Source: JBBSGD01 sp038254435 (lineage in GTDB: Bacteria > Actinomycetota > CADDZG01 > WHSQ01). Taken from it: DNA of 30,167 bases. This document shows positions 23,048 through 30,093 of this stretch, one piece after another (within the stretch, counting starts at the first letter, position 1; every line of letters begins with the position of its first letter). The notes under the pieces are model-generated. The model was not told where the DNA came from. It saw only the letters and a program-made list of their open reading frames with translations, and did not search any database. A program made the translations under genes and the position numbers. The stretch lies in NCBI GenBank assembly GCA_038254435.1, contig JBBSGD010000022.1, forward strand, positions 1 to 30,167, given 5' to 3'.

Positions 23048-24299
23048 CGAGTCGATGCTGACTGTCGCCGAGGCGAGAAAGCGCGTCCTTGCGCGCGTCT
23101 CGCCGGTACCGGTGGTCGACGAGCTGGTTGCCGATGCGCTGGGGCTCGTCGTTGCCGAGGATCTCGTAGCCCCACATGCGCTGCCGCGTTTCGCCAACTC
23201 GGCGATGGACGGCTATGCACTCATTGGGGCCGAAGGGGAAGGGGCCTCGGACGACACGCCGCTCGAGCTGCGCATTGCCGGGGAGGTGCGTGCCGGAGAT
23301 CCGGGCGAAGCGCAGGTAGAGCCCGGCAGCGCGGTGCGCATCATGACCGGGGCTCCGCTTCCCCCGGGCGCCGATGCGGTGGTCCAAGTCGAGCAGACCG
23401 AGGAACGAGATGGCACGGTCATCGTCACGGCGCCCGCTCCGCCCGGGCAGCACGTGCGGCCCTCCGGGGACGATGTCGACGCGGGCGCAATGGTGGTGCA
23501 GGCCGGAACCGAGCTTGGCCCCGGTGAGCTCGCGATGGTCGCGTCTTTGGGGTTATCTCCCCTGCGGGTGCGCCGGGGGCCGCGCGTTGTGTTGCTCGTC
23601 ACCGGCGACGAGCTCGTGGCTCCCGAGGAGGAGCCGCGTCCGGGACAAATACGCGATTCGAACTCCCTTGCGCTCACTGCCCTCATCACGCAGGCCGGCG
23701 GGGAGGTGGTGCGGCTGGGACGCGTGCCGGACGACATCGACGCGACACGGGAGCTCTTTGCGCGCGCCGCAGGCCTGGGGGACCTCGTCGTGTCCTCGGG
23801 TGGCGTTGCCGTCGGTCGCTACGACTTCGTCAAGGATGTCGTCGAGGAGCTCGGCGCGATAGAGCTGTGGCGCGTCGCAATGCAGCCGGGCAGACCCGTA
23901 GTGCTGGGGAGACTCGAGCAGACGCCGTTTCTCGGCCTCCCGGGCAACCCGGTTTCGATTCATATCGGCTTCGAGCAGTTCGTGCGCCCGGCAATTCGCA
24001 AGATGCGCGGCTGCAAATCGCTGCTGCGTCCGCTCGTAACGGCAGAGCTGAGCGAGACGATTACCAAGGTGCCGGGCCGCCTTCACTTCGTGCGCGTGCG
24101 GCTCGGCGCGTCACCTGCCGGGTGGACTGCGACGCCCACGGGGCCGCAGGGCTCGCACATCCAGTCCAGCCTGGTCGGATGTCACGGCGTCGCGCGCTTT
24201 GCAGTCGAGGACACCGAGCTCGCCGCCGGCAGCAAGGTGGTTGTCGAGGTATGGCGCCTGCCCGATAACCCCGGCATAGACAAGGAGGCCGGCACGTGA
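23040..24299 (+). CDS. moeA: Molybdopterin molybdotransferase MoeA / gephyrin-like protein (Glp)
   Basis: This encodes 419 residues from TTG at 23040, 4 bases after GAGGGAG. An ATG at 23055 is the alternative. The protein inserts molybdate into adenylylated molybdopterin. Landmarks in order are NSAMDGYAL, VRIMTGAPLPPGADAVVQVE, VLLVTGDEL, IRDSNSLAL, SSGGVAVGRYDFVKDV and FLGLPGNPVSIHIGFEQFV. The usual GGVSVG loop reads GGVAVG here. The Asp of GRYDFVK is kept. In Corynebacteriales, a MoeA-like protein (Glp) acts in cell division with a membrane receptor, GlpR. A GlpR-like protein lies about 3 kb downstream, so either role, or both, is possible. No moaA, moaD, moaE or mobA is in the window. It overlaps moaC by four bases (GTGA). 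Confidence 0.93.
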   Translation: MANESMLTVAEARKRVLARVSPVPVVDELVADALGLVVAEDLVAPHALPRFANSAMDGYALIGAEGEGASDDTPLELRIAGEVRAGDPGEAQVEPGSAVRIMTGAPLPPGADAVVQVEQTEERDGTVIVTAPAPPGQHVRPSGDDVDAGAMVVQAGTELGPGELAMVASLGLSPLRVRRGPRVVLLVTGDELVAPEEEPRPGQIRDSNSLALTALITQAGGEVVRLGRVPDDIDATRELFARAAGLGDLVVSSGGVAVGRYDFVKDVVEELGAIELWRVAMQPGRPVVLGRLEQTPFLGLPGNPVSIHIGFEQFVRPAIRKMRGCKSLLRPLVTAELSETITKVPGRLHFVRVRLGASPAGWTATPTGPQGSHIQSSLVGCHGVARFAVEDTELAAGSKVVVEVWRLPDNPGIDKEAGT

Positions 24300-24766
24300 G
24301 TGACAAGCACCCCGAAGCCGAGGCCCGCATGGTCGATGTCACCGCTAAGGACGTGACCGAGCGCGTCGCAACTGCGTCTTGCGTGGTGCGAATGTCGCCG
24401 GCGACGAGAGACCTCGTCGCTCGTCGTGAGCTGAGCAAGGGCGACGCCCTCGAGGTCGGGCGCATCGCCGGGATCATGGGGGCTAAGCGGACTCCGGAGC
24501 TCATCCCCTTGTGCCATCCGATCGGCATCACCGGCATCGACATGGGCCTTGCTCCGTGCCAGGAGGGGATCGAGGTGCGTGCCATGGTCCGCACATCCGA
24601 GAGAACCGGCGTCGAGATGGAGGCGCTGACTGCAGTTGCCGTCGCCGCGCTCACCGTCTACGACATGGTCAAGGGCACCGAGCGGGAGGTGACCATCACC
24701 GACATCCGGCTGCTGGCGAAGTCGGGCGGGCGCTCGGGCGAGTGGCGACGGAGCGGCGACGCCTAG
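24296..24766 (+). CDS. moaC: Cyclic pyranopterin monophosphate synthase MoaC
   Basis: This encodes 156 residues from GTG at 24296, translationally coupled to moeA. MoaC catalyses the second step of molybdenum cofactor synthesis, making cPMP from the MoaA product. The protein shows ARMVDVTAKDVTERVA at the start, GRIAGIMGAKRTPELIPLCH with the active-site region LIPLCHPI, then ERTGVEMEALTAVAVAALT and YDMVKG, all family hallmarks. Length is normal. Its presence supports real Moco synthesis by this cluster. Its stop shares CTAG with the convergent DUF4177 gene. Confidence 0.95.
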   Translation: MSDKHPEAEARMVDVTAKDVTERVATASCVVRMSPATRDLVARRELSKGDALEVGRIAGIMGAKRTPELIPLCHPIGITGIDMGLAPCQEGIEVRAMVRTSERTGVEMEALTAVAVAALTVYDMVKGTEREVTITDIRLLAKSGGRSGEWRRSGDA

Positions 24767-24915
24767 GCTTTGGGCCGCTTCAGGTAGGCCGTCGTTCCGA
24801 GCTGCGGGCTCTCGATCACCTGCACGAGCTCCCAGCCTTCCTCGCCCCACTGGTTGAGGATTTCCTGCAGCGCGTGCGATATCAGCGGCACCGTGGCGTA
24901 TTCCCACTTCTGCAT
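24763..24915 (-). CDS. DUF4177-like small protein, 50 aa
   Basis: This is read leftward from ATG at 24915, 8 bases after a strong AGGAGG (plus strand CCTCCT at 24924-24929). The sequence MQKWEYATVPL, then LNQWGEEGWELVQVIE and a final YLKRP, is the DUF4177 pattern: a single small alpha/beta fold with conserved Trp and Gly. Function is unknown. The gene is convergent with moaC and divergent from the DUF192 gene. The longer in-frame extension upstream of 24915 has no better start. Confidence 0.85.
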   Translation of the reverse strand: MQKWEYATVPLISHALQEILNQWGEEGWELVQVIESPQLGTTAYLKRPKA

Positions 24916-24964
24916 CGGGGGTTCCTCCTGCCTCTCGGCTCTCTTAGCGGGTTGACTCGGCGCG

Positions 24965-24970
24965 TAACCT
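24965..24970 (+). promoter_or_regulatory. -10 element of a likely leaderless DUF192 transcript
   Basis: TAACCT ends 7 bases before GTG at 24978, and no Shine-Dalgarno sequence lies before that GTG. TTGACT at 24952-24957 is too close to serve as the -35 of this element. It might serve another, unseen start. Confidence 0.35.
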
Positions 24971-24977
24971 ACTGCAC

Positions 24978-25328
24978 GTGACCGAGCGGATAGTCGTGGC
25001 GGACGGCGGCCACGTCGTGGCAAGCGAGGTGCGCCGCGCGAAGAGCTTTACGGAGCGATCGCGCGGCCTTCTCGGCATGGACTCACTGCCTCCTTCTACT
25101 GCCGTGCTGTTCGAGCGTGCCGTGCAGGTACACACCTTCGGCATGCGCTTTGCCATCGACGTCGCGTGGGTCGACCGCACCTTCAAGGTCAAGCATGTGG
25201 TCCGGGGCATGCGGCCGTGGAGGCTCAGCCGGCTGGTCTTCGGACGCGGCTATGCGCTTGAGATGGCGGCGGGCGGGCTGCCCGCCTCGGTGGTCAAAGG
25301 AACCGTTCTGCGGGTGGAGGAGGGCTGA
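24978..25328 (+). CDS. DUF192 family protein
   Basis: This encodes 116 residues from GTG at 24978. The protein matches the DUF192 fold: VRRAKSFTERSRGLLGMDSL, then AVQVHTFGMRFAIDVAWVD, VVRGMRPWRLSR and a final ALEMAAGGLPAS. Many DUF192 proteins carry a signal peptide and are periplasmic. This one has none and would be cytoplasmic. The function is not established; structures of relatives show a small beta barrel. It converges on the flavin reductase gene with a 9-base gap. Confidence 0.88.
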   Translation: MTERIVVADGGHVVASEVRRAKSFTERSRGLLGMDSLPPSTAVLFERAVQVHTFGMRFAIDVAWVDRTFKVKHVVRGMRPWRLSRLVFGRGYALEMAAGGLPASVVKGTVLRVEEG

Positions 25329-25337
25329 CGGGGGCCC

Positions 25338-25835
25338 TTATCCGAGGTGCCTGTATGCGCGGCTGAAGTAAGCGAGGGGGTTGCCGGCGCGAGTGATCAC
25401 GGATATCACTCGAGCGATCGCGACGACGTGGTCGCCGGCATCGATCATCTGTTCGGTTCTGCACTCGAGGGATGCGAGCGCGCCGGCGATCAGCGGTGCG
25501 CCGAGGATGCCGCTCGTGTAAGGCACGTGGGCGAATGACTTGGGCTTCCTGGAGGAAAAGTGCTCGGCGAGCGAGCGTTGGTCCTCGGCGAGGACGTTGA
25601 CGGCGAATCCGCCCGTCTGCTCGACGAATCGTCGAGTGCGCGATCCTTCCTCCAGGCACACGAGCACCAGGGGCGGTACCAGCGACACAGAGGCAAACGA
25701 CGTCGCGGTCATGCCCTGTTGCTCACCCCCGGCTGCGACCGTGATCAACGTGACCCCGCTCGTGAATCGGCTGAGCGCCTCCTTGTAGTCCCCGGCAGCG
25801 ACCTCGGCCGGCGCGCGCGCGGGCTCGGTGATCAG
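25338..25835 (-). CDS. Flavin reductase-like FMN-binding protein
   Basis: This encodes 165 residues if CTG at 25835 is the start. The CTG shares four bases (CTGA) with the pepA stop, and AAGGA lies about 8 bases upstream. The next ATG in frame upstream is at 25898, which would overlap pepA by 67 bases. Downstream there is no ATG, GTG or TTG before the conserved domain. The domain is the short split-barrel flavin reductase: ALSRFTSGVTLITVAAGGEQ, GMTATSFASVSLVPPLVLVC, then FAVNVLAEDQRSLAEHFSSR and HVVAIARVISV. Such proteins reduce FMN with NAD(P)H for a partner monooxygenase, or act alone. No monooxygenase lies nearby. It is co-transcribed with pepA. Confidence 0.88.
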   Translation of the reverse strand: MITEPARAPAEVAAGDYKEALSRFTSGVTLITVAAGGEQQGMTATSFASVSLVPPLVLVCLEEGSRTRRFVEQTGGFAVNVLAEDQRSLAEHFSSRKPKSFAHVPYTSGILGAPLIAGALASLECRTEQMIDAGDHVVAIARVISVITRAGNPLAYFSRAYRHLG

Positions 25836-27304
25836 GACGATCGTCCTTCTACAAACGCGAGGAGCGTGCGAGCGGCCGTACCGGTGCCTCCGCGGCACAC
25901 TTCGTCATGGCTGCTCTCGGCCCGCGCCGTCCCGGCGATGTCGAGATGCGCCCAGGGAATACCCTCGCCGACGAAGTCGCGCAGGAACAAGGCAGCGTGA
26001 ATGGACTTACCCGGCCGATCGGACACGTTCTTGATGTCCGCGATCTCCGAGTCGAGGTCCTTGCGATAGTCGTCGAAAAGGGGCATGCGCCATACCCGCT
26101 CGCCGGCCCGCTCGCCGGCTTCACCTATCTCGTCTGCGAGATCGTCCTCGTTGCAGAACAAGCCGGTCGCGCCCTCGCCGAGTGCCACCACGATGGCGCC
26201 CGTCAAAGTGGCGACGTCGACGATGGCGTCGGGAGACCTCTCCGAGGCCAGCGCCAGCACGTCGGCGAGCACGAGCCTGCCCTCTGCATCTGTGTTGAGC
26301 ACCTCTGAGGTTGTTCCACTGTAGTGAGTTATGACGTCGCCCGGCTTGATCGCGCCCGGACCCGGCAGGTTCTCGGACGACGCGATGTAGGCGCGCACCT
26401 CGACCTTGGGCGACAATCGGCTGAGGGACGACATCGCGCCGAGTACGGCCGCGGCCCCGCCCATGTCCGTCTTCATAGTCTCCATGCCCTTGGCGGGCTT
26501 CAGTGAGAGGCCGCCAGAGTCGAAGGTGATGCCCTTGCCCACGAGCGCAACCGAGCGGGTCGCGCCCTCGGGCGAGTAGCGAAGCTCGATCAGCCGAGGT
26601 TCCTCGGGTGAGCCGGCCGAAACGCCGAGGATCCCCCCGAAGCCCTTGTCCTTCAGATCGCCGGCCTTAAGGACGGTGCAGGTGAGCCCGTTTTCGGCGG
26701 CGATCTCTTGTGCCCGGCGCGCGAGGATCGTAGGGGTGAGGAATGCAGGCGTTTCGTTGGTGAGGTCGCGGGCGCAGTTCGCGGCCGAGGCGTAGGCAAG
26801 TCCGCGCTCGATTGCGTCCTCGCCGGCTCCAAGGAACCGGATCTCTCGGAGCCGGGCCGGGTGCGGGTCGCTCTTGTGCTCGAGGAACCGGTAGGAGCCG
26901 AGCAGGAAGCCTTCGGCAGCCGCACCGGTGATGTCGTCGCCGTCACCCGCCTGATGCAGCACCGACACGATCACCGACTGCTCGGCCAGGTGCCGCGCCG
27001 CCGCCGCCGCTGCGCGCCTGAACGTGCCGGGCCCGGTCTCGTCCCGGGGGCCGAGCCCCACTACCGCCACAGACTTGACGGGCAGCTTGCCGAGGGCCGG
27101 CACGCTCGCCAGCTCTCCGGGCTTGCCCTTGAAGCCGCTGTCGGAGAGGTATTCGGCCAGCGACCAGTCGAGAACCCGAGCCGCCTCCTCGGCCGCAGCG
27201 GAAAGCTCTACTCCGCCGGTGGCACCGGCGAACGCGGCTACCAGCAGGACATCGCCGGCTGCGCGGTCGATGGATTCCCGGGTGGCAATGATCTCGAGGG
27301 GCAT
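25832..27304 (-). CDS. pepA: Leucyl aminopeptidase (M17)
   Basis: This encodes 490 residues from ATG at 27304, 9 bases after AAGGAG (plus strand CTCCTT at 27314-27319). It is a cytosolic, two-metal aminopeptidase, usually hexameric. The N-terminal macro-like domain covers about 1-165 and the catalytic domain 170-490. The metal ligands line up as K257 and D262 (VGKGITFDSGG), D280 (KTDMGGAAA), and D339 and E341 in the family signature NTDAEGRLVLAD. Catalytic K269 and R343 are present. In some bacteria PepA also binds DNA. Nothing here indicates that. The upstream region has an AT-rich patch and a palindrome that may control it. Confidence 0.96.
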   Translation of the reverse strand: MPLEIIATRESIDRAAGDVLLVAAFAGATGGVELSAAAEEAARVLDWSLAEYLSDSGFKGKPGELASVPALGKLPVKSVAVVGLGPRDETGPGTFRRAAAAAARHLAEQSVIVSVLHQAGDGDDITGAAAEGFLLGSYRFLEHKSDPHPARLREIRFLGAGEDAIERGLAYASAANCARDLTNETPAFLTPTILARRAQEIAAENGLTCTVLKAGDLKDKGFGGILGVSAGSPEEPRLIELRYSPEGATRSVALVGKGITFDSGGLSLKPAKGMETMKTDMGGAAAVLGAMSSLSRLSPKVEVRAYIASSENLPGPGAIKPGDVITHYSGTTSEVLNTDAEGRLVLADVLALASERSPDAIVDVATLTGAIVVALGEGATGLFCNEDDLADEIGEAGERAGERVWRMPLFDDYRKDLDSEIADIKNVSDRPGKSIHAALFLRDFVGEGIPWAHLDIAGTARAESSHDEVCRGGTGTAARTLLAFVEGRSS

Positions 27305-27385
27305 CTAATCAGGCTCCTTGTGACGATGAGTGGGTGCGATGGACTGCAAGGCACGTCCGCTCGCGGGGCTGTGTGATGGGCTGGC

Positions 27386-27417
27386 GTGAACGATGTTCAC
27401 GGATTCTATATATATCA
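27386..27417. promoter_or_regulatory. Palindromic operator candidate and AT-rich promoter patch
   Basis: GTGAAC-GAT-GTTCAC (27386-27400) is a perfect inverted repeat with 6-base arms and a 3-base centre. Directly beside it, 27401-27417 is an AT-rich run (ATTCTATATATATC) in otherwise GC-rich DNA. Read leftward, this gives TATA/TAGAAT-like -10 boxes about 90 bases before pepA, with the palindrome where transcription would begin. A dimeric repressor could act there. Spacing differs by one base from the Gram-positive SOS box (GAAC-N4-GTTC). Confidence 0.5.
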
Positions 27418-27544
27418 AGCGTCCCAGCCGCCTAAGACTTCCCGAGCGGCCGCTATTTCGATGAGAAGCACACAAATCCGGACCGGCGCGCGCCCGGCGC
27501 GCTAGCGTGAGGGCGTCTCGACAGTCGTTTGCTGAGGTTTGCTC

Positions 27545-28021
27545 TTGACGGGTTTCGTCCTCGTTCTCTTGGTTGTGGCGTGGGTCGCCGTTCTGCTTCC
27601 CGCCAGGCGGCGGGCTCGGCGCGCTGCCCCTCTGGGATCGACGCAACGCTTTAGGAAAGGAATGGAGATCATCGGACCGACGGGCACACGAGGGCTCAGG
27701 GGAAGGTGGATGATGATGCCCGATCGCGAAGACCGGCGCGCCGCGCAAACTCGTCGTGCGGTGCAGGAACGGCGGCGCAAAGCGCTCATGTTTCTTGTTG
27801 CCGCGGCCCCCCTCACGCTTCTGCTCGCCGGCTGGCTTGGCGGAGGGTTGTGGCTCGTGAACATCGTCGCGGACCTGTCGCTCGGCTTGTTCTTGATCTC
27901 TCTGCGGGAAGCCAAACACCGGCGCGACGAGCAGTTCGCAAAGGTTCGTCCGCTCGCACGTCGCGGCCCCCCACTTACGCACGACCAGCGCCAGCCGCTG
28001 AGGGCAGGCGGGCGCCGCTGA
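27545..28021 (+). CDS. SepX/GlpR-like actinobacterial membrane protein
   Basis: This encodes 158 residues from TTG at 27545, 7 bases after GAGG. A TTG two codons earlier is possible. One N-terminal helix (residues 4-20, FVLVLLVVAWVAVLLPA) is followed by RRRARR, then STQRFRKGMEIIG. A charged linker rich in Arg and Gln (60-79) leads to two further helices (about 80-96 and 102-120) and a basic tail. This order, an outward N-terminus, an RF..AM-type motif after the first helix and a late helical hairpin, matches what I recall of SepX/GlpR, a division-linked protein that in Corynebacterium binds the gephyrin-like Glp. Location near galU and moeA agrees. The linker is much shorter than in well-studied homologues. 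Identity is inferred from topology and context, not from strong sequence motifs. Confidence 0.6.
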   Translation: MTGFVLVLLVVAWVAVLLPARRRARRAAPLGSTQRFRKGMEIIGPTGTRGLRGRWMMMPDREDRRAAQTRRAVQERRRKALMFLVAAAPLTLLLAGWLGGGLWLVNIVADLSLGLFLISLREAKHRRDEQFAKVRPLARRGPPLTHDQRQPLRAGGRR

Positions 28022-28038
28022 CCCTGGAGCCCTACGGA

Positions 28039-28044
28039 TAGGCT
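28039..28044 (+). promoter_or_regulatory. -10 element of a likely leaderless translin-like transcript
   Basis: TAGGCT ends 7 bases before ATG at 28052, and CTGACC (28018-28023) upstream is a partial -35 with a short 15-base spacer. No Shine-Dalgarno sequence precedes the ATG. Confidence 0.35.
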
Positions 28045-28051
28045 TGCCCGA

Positions 28052-28684
28052 ATGGATCTGGTAACTCTGGCGGAGGAGCTGCGCGCAGAGCTCGGCGCCG
28101 GCACGAAAGCCCGCGAACGCGGACTGACGGCCGCCCGCAGCGCCATCCGCTCGTGCGGCAATGCAATCCGAGCGTTGCATCGACACGAGCTGGACGCAGC
28201 CTCGGAGCTGCTCGATGACGCGCAGCGCAGCGTCGACGAGGCCCGCGACGCGCTCGAGGACTACCCCGATGTCCGTCACGCCGGCTTCGTGCACGATGCC
28301 GAAAAAGAGCTCGCGGAGGCTCGCATCACGCGCGCCCTCATCACCGGCGCCGAGCTGCCGTCACATCGCGATCTGGGGTTGCCTGCGTCGGCTTACCTCA
28401 AGGGCATGGCCGAGTCCATCGGCGAGCTGCGCCGGCACATCCTCGATCTGATGCGACAGGGCGAGCTCAAACGCTGCGAGGAGCTGCTCGCGACAATGGA
28501 CGACATCTACCACATGCTCGTAACGATCGACTACCCGGACGGGATCACGCATGGCCTGCGCCGGCTCACCGACGTGGCGCGCTCGATCATCGAGCGAACG
28601 CGCGGAGACGTCACGACTTCTGTCACCCAGGAATCCCTGCGGCGCGCCCTCGAGGACCACGCAGGCCGAGTCGAGCGCCAGTGA
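28052..28684 (+). CDS. Translin family protein
   Basis: This encodes 210 residues and is almost fully alpha-helical. The order of segments follows translin/TRAX: an N-terminal helix with RERGLTAARSAIRSCGNAIR and the long acidic helix LDDAQRSVDEARDALEDYPD. ELPSHRDLGLPASAYLKGMAE comes next with ESIGELRRHILDLMRQGE, and the characteristic YPDGITHGLRRLTDVARSII with ERTRGD near the C-terminus. Eukaryotic translin and TRAX form octamers that bind and cut RNA (C3PO). Archaeal homologues have similar shells. The acidic residues in ESIGELRR lie where TRAX has catalytic carboxylates, but I cannot confirm the alignment. Bacterial members are uncommon. It lies 30 bases after the SepX/GlpR-like gene and converges on the kinase gene. 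RNA processing is the likeliest role. Confidence 0.8.
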   Translation: MDLVTLAEELRAELGAGTKARERGLTAARSAIRSCGNAIRALHRHELDAASELLDDAQRSVDEARDALEDYPDVRHAGFVHDAEKELAEARITRALITGAELPSHRDLGLPASAYLKGMAESIGELRRHILDLMRQGELKRCEELLATMDDIYHMLVTIDYPDGITHGLRRLTDVARSIIERTRGDVTTSVTQESLRRALEDHAGRVERQ

Positions 28685-28704
28685 CCTCTGATGACGAATT
28701 ACTG

Positions 28705-30033
28705 CTACAGGCACACGTAGGGGGTGTGCACGTCTGCTCCCGCAGCGCCGTTGCTTAGCCTGCTCCCGGCCGTCGCGCGGATCCGGTAGTCGTAAGTGGT
28801 GTTCGGCTTGAGCCCATGGTCGGTGAAGCTGGACGCGCTCCGTCCGGACAGAATCCCGACCTTGGCAAAGGGACCGTGGTCGTCGCTGCGGTAGACGACG
28901 TAGCCGTCGGCCGCCGCCGCCGCACGCCAATCCAGCGACACCCGGGGGCCGAGCCAGTTGTCGCACGCCATCGACGCGTTCAGCCGTGCCGGCGAGCCCA
29001 GGCTCGGGCGGCCCATGGCGGTTCCGTGGCTCTGCCACAGAAAGACACCGAGACCGGTCAGGGCGAGAGCCACCGCCGCAACACCGGCGGCCAGCCCGCG
29101 TCGCAGCCCGGCAAGGCGCGTCTCGTACACGGTGGTGTCGGCGGGGGACGAGGTGGTGTCCATGGCGCCGATTTCGTCTCCCGGAAGCGGGATGACCGCG
29201 TGAGAAACGAAAGCGCGCAAGGCGTCGCTCAGGATTGTGGCGTTCGGCGGTCTGTCGGCGGGTGCCTTGGCGAGACACGAGCGCACGATTCCGGCGAGCT
29301 GCTCGGGGGCGGCGGGCACGGCGGGGGGCGGTTGCTCGATGTGCTGGTAGACGACGGCCAGCGCGCTCGCGTCTGAAAACGGGGGGTGGCCCGTGAGCAT
29401 CTCGTACAGCGTGATGCCCAGTGCGTAAATGTCCGAGCGGCCATCGAGCGGCTCGCCGCGCGCTTGCTCGGGCGAAAGATATTCGGCAGTTCCCCTGACG
29501 AGTGTGGAGTCGGTGAGCGGTGTCCACGCGGCAACTCGCGCGATGCCGAAGTCGAGCAGTGTCACACGTCCGTCGGCTGTGAGCATTACGTTGTGAGGCT
29601 TGATGTCGCGGTGAACAATGCCGGCCGCGTGCGCGCATACGAGCGCATCCGCAACCGTCTGCGCGATGCCGGCTGCGCGGCGGGGCTCCATGGGCCCGTG
29701 GCGAGCGATGACCTCGGCCAGGGTAGAGCCCTCGAGGAGCTTCATCACGAGGTAGGGGACGCCGTCGTCGACCTGCACGTCGTGCACCGTGACGATGCTG
29801 GGATGGTTGAGAGCGGCGAGGAGCCGGGCCTCGCGCTCGAACCGCTCGGCTGCGTGGGGCTGCTCGGCTGCGTGCTCGGTTAAGGCCTTGAGCGCAACAA
29901 GCCGATGCAGCAAGAGGTCGTAGGCGCGGTAAACCACCGAGGCGCCGCCGTGCCCGAGCGGAGCACGGATCTCGTAACGGCGCGACAGCACCGTGCCCGA
30001 AGCGAGGTACCCAGTCTGCTGATGGCGTCCCAT
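28705..30033 (-). CDS. Membrane Ser/Thr protein kinase with extracellular fibronectin III-like domain
   Basis: This encodes 442 residues from ATG at 30033. Residues 20-280 form a Hanks-type kinase with the Gly-rich loop LGHGGASVVY, K49 (VALKA), the catalytic loop HRDIKPHNV with D143, DFGIA with D161, and the GTAEYLSPEQ activation segment, all intact. A juxtamembrane Thr/Ser-rich stretch (293-302, TTSSPADTT) is a likely autophosphorylation site. One helix (about 312-333) spans the membrane. The outer part (about 350-440) has VSLDWRAAAAADGYVVYRS, LKPNTTYDYRIRA and two cysteines, an FN3-like pattern. There are no PASTA repeats, so the ligand is not the muropeptide sensed by PknB. It may instead bind glycans or proteins. 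The gene converges on the translin-like gene with a 20-base gap. Confidence 0.92.
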   Translation of the reverse strand: MGRHQQTGYLASGTVLSRRYEIRAPLGHGGASVVYRAYDLLLHRLVALKALTEHAAEQPHAAERFEREARLLAALNHPSIVTVHDVQVDDGVPYLVMKLLEGSTLAEVIARHGPMEPRRAAGIAQTVADALVCAHAAGIVHRDIKPHNVMLTADGRVTLLDFGIARVAAWTPLTDSTLVRGTAEYLSPEQARGEPLDGRSDIYALGITLYEMLTGHPPFSDASALAVVYQHIEQPPPAVPAAPEQLAGIVRSCLAKAPADRPPNATILSDALRAFVSHAVIPLPGDEIGAMDTTSSPADTTVYETRLAGLRRGLAAGVAAVALALTGLGVFLWQSHGTAMGRPSLGSPARLNASMACDNWLGPRVSLDWRAAAAADGYVVYRSDDHGPFAKVGILSGRSASSFTDHGLKPNTTYDYRIRATAGSRLSNGAAGADVHTPYVCL

Positions 30034-30076
30034 GGACACATTGTGCCCCGTTCTCTGCGGCATGGAACGGGCGCAG

Positions 30077-30082
30077 TAGAAT
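30077..30082 (+). promoter_or_regulatory. -10 element of the tRNA-Ala promoter
   Basis: TAGAAT lies 11 bases before the first base of the tRNA, giving a start about 5 bases upstream of it. No consensus -35 is visible at 16-18 bases. The best nearby match (TTCTCT, 30051) is 20 bases away. Confidence 0.5.
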
Positions 30083-30093
30083 GGGGCTGCCAC

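Noticed and set aside
27386..27400. Palindrome considered as a LexA/SOS box
   Set aside because: GAAC and GTTC are 3 bases apart, while the Gram-positive SOS box needs 4, and no DNA-damage gene is adjacent.
28361..29638. 425-codon minus frame across the kinase and translin-like genes
   Set aside because: It overlaps the kinase on the same strand in a different frame and is Arg/His-rich, typical of a shadow.
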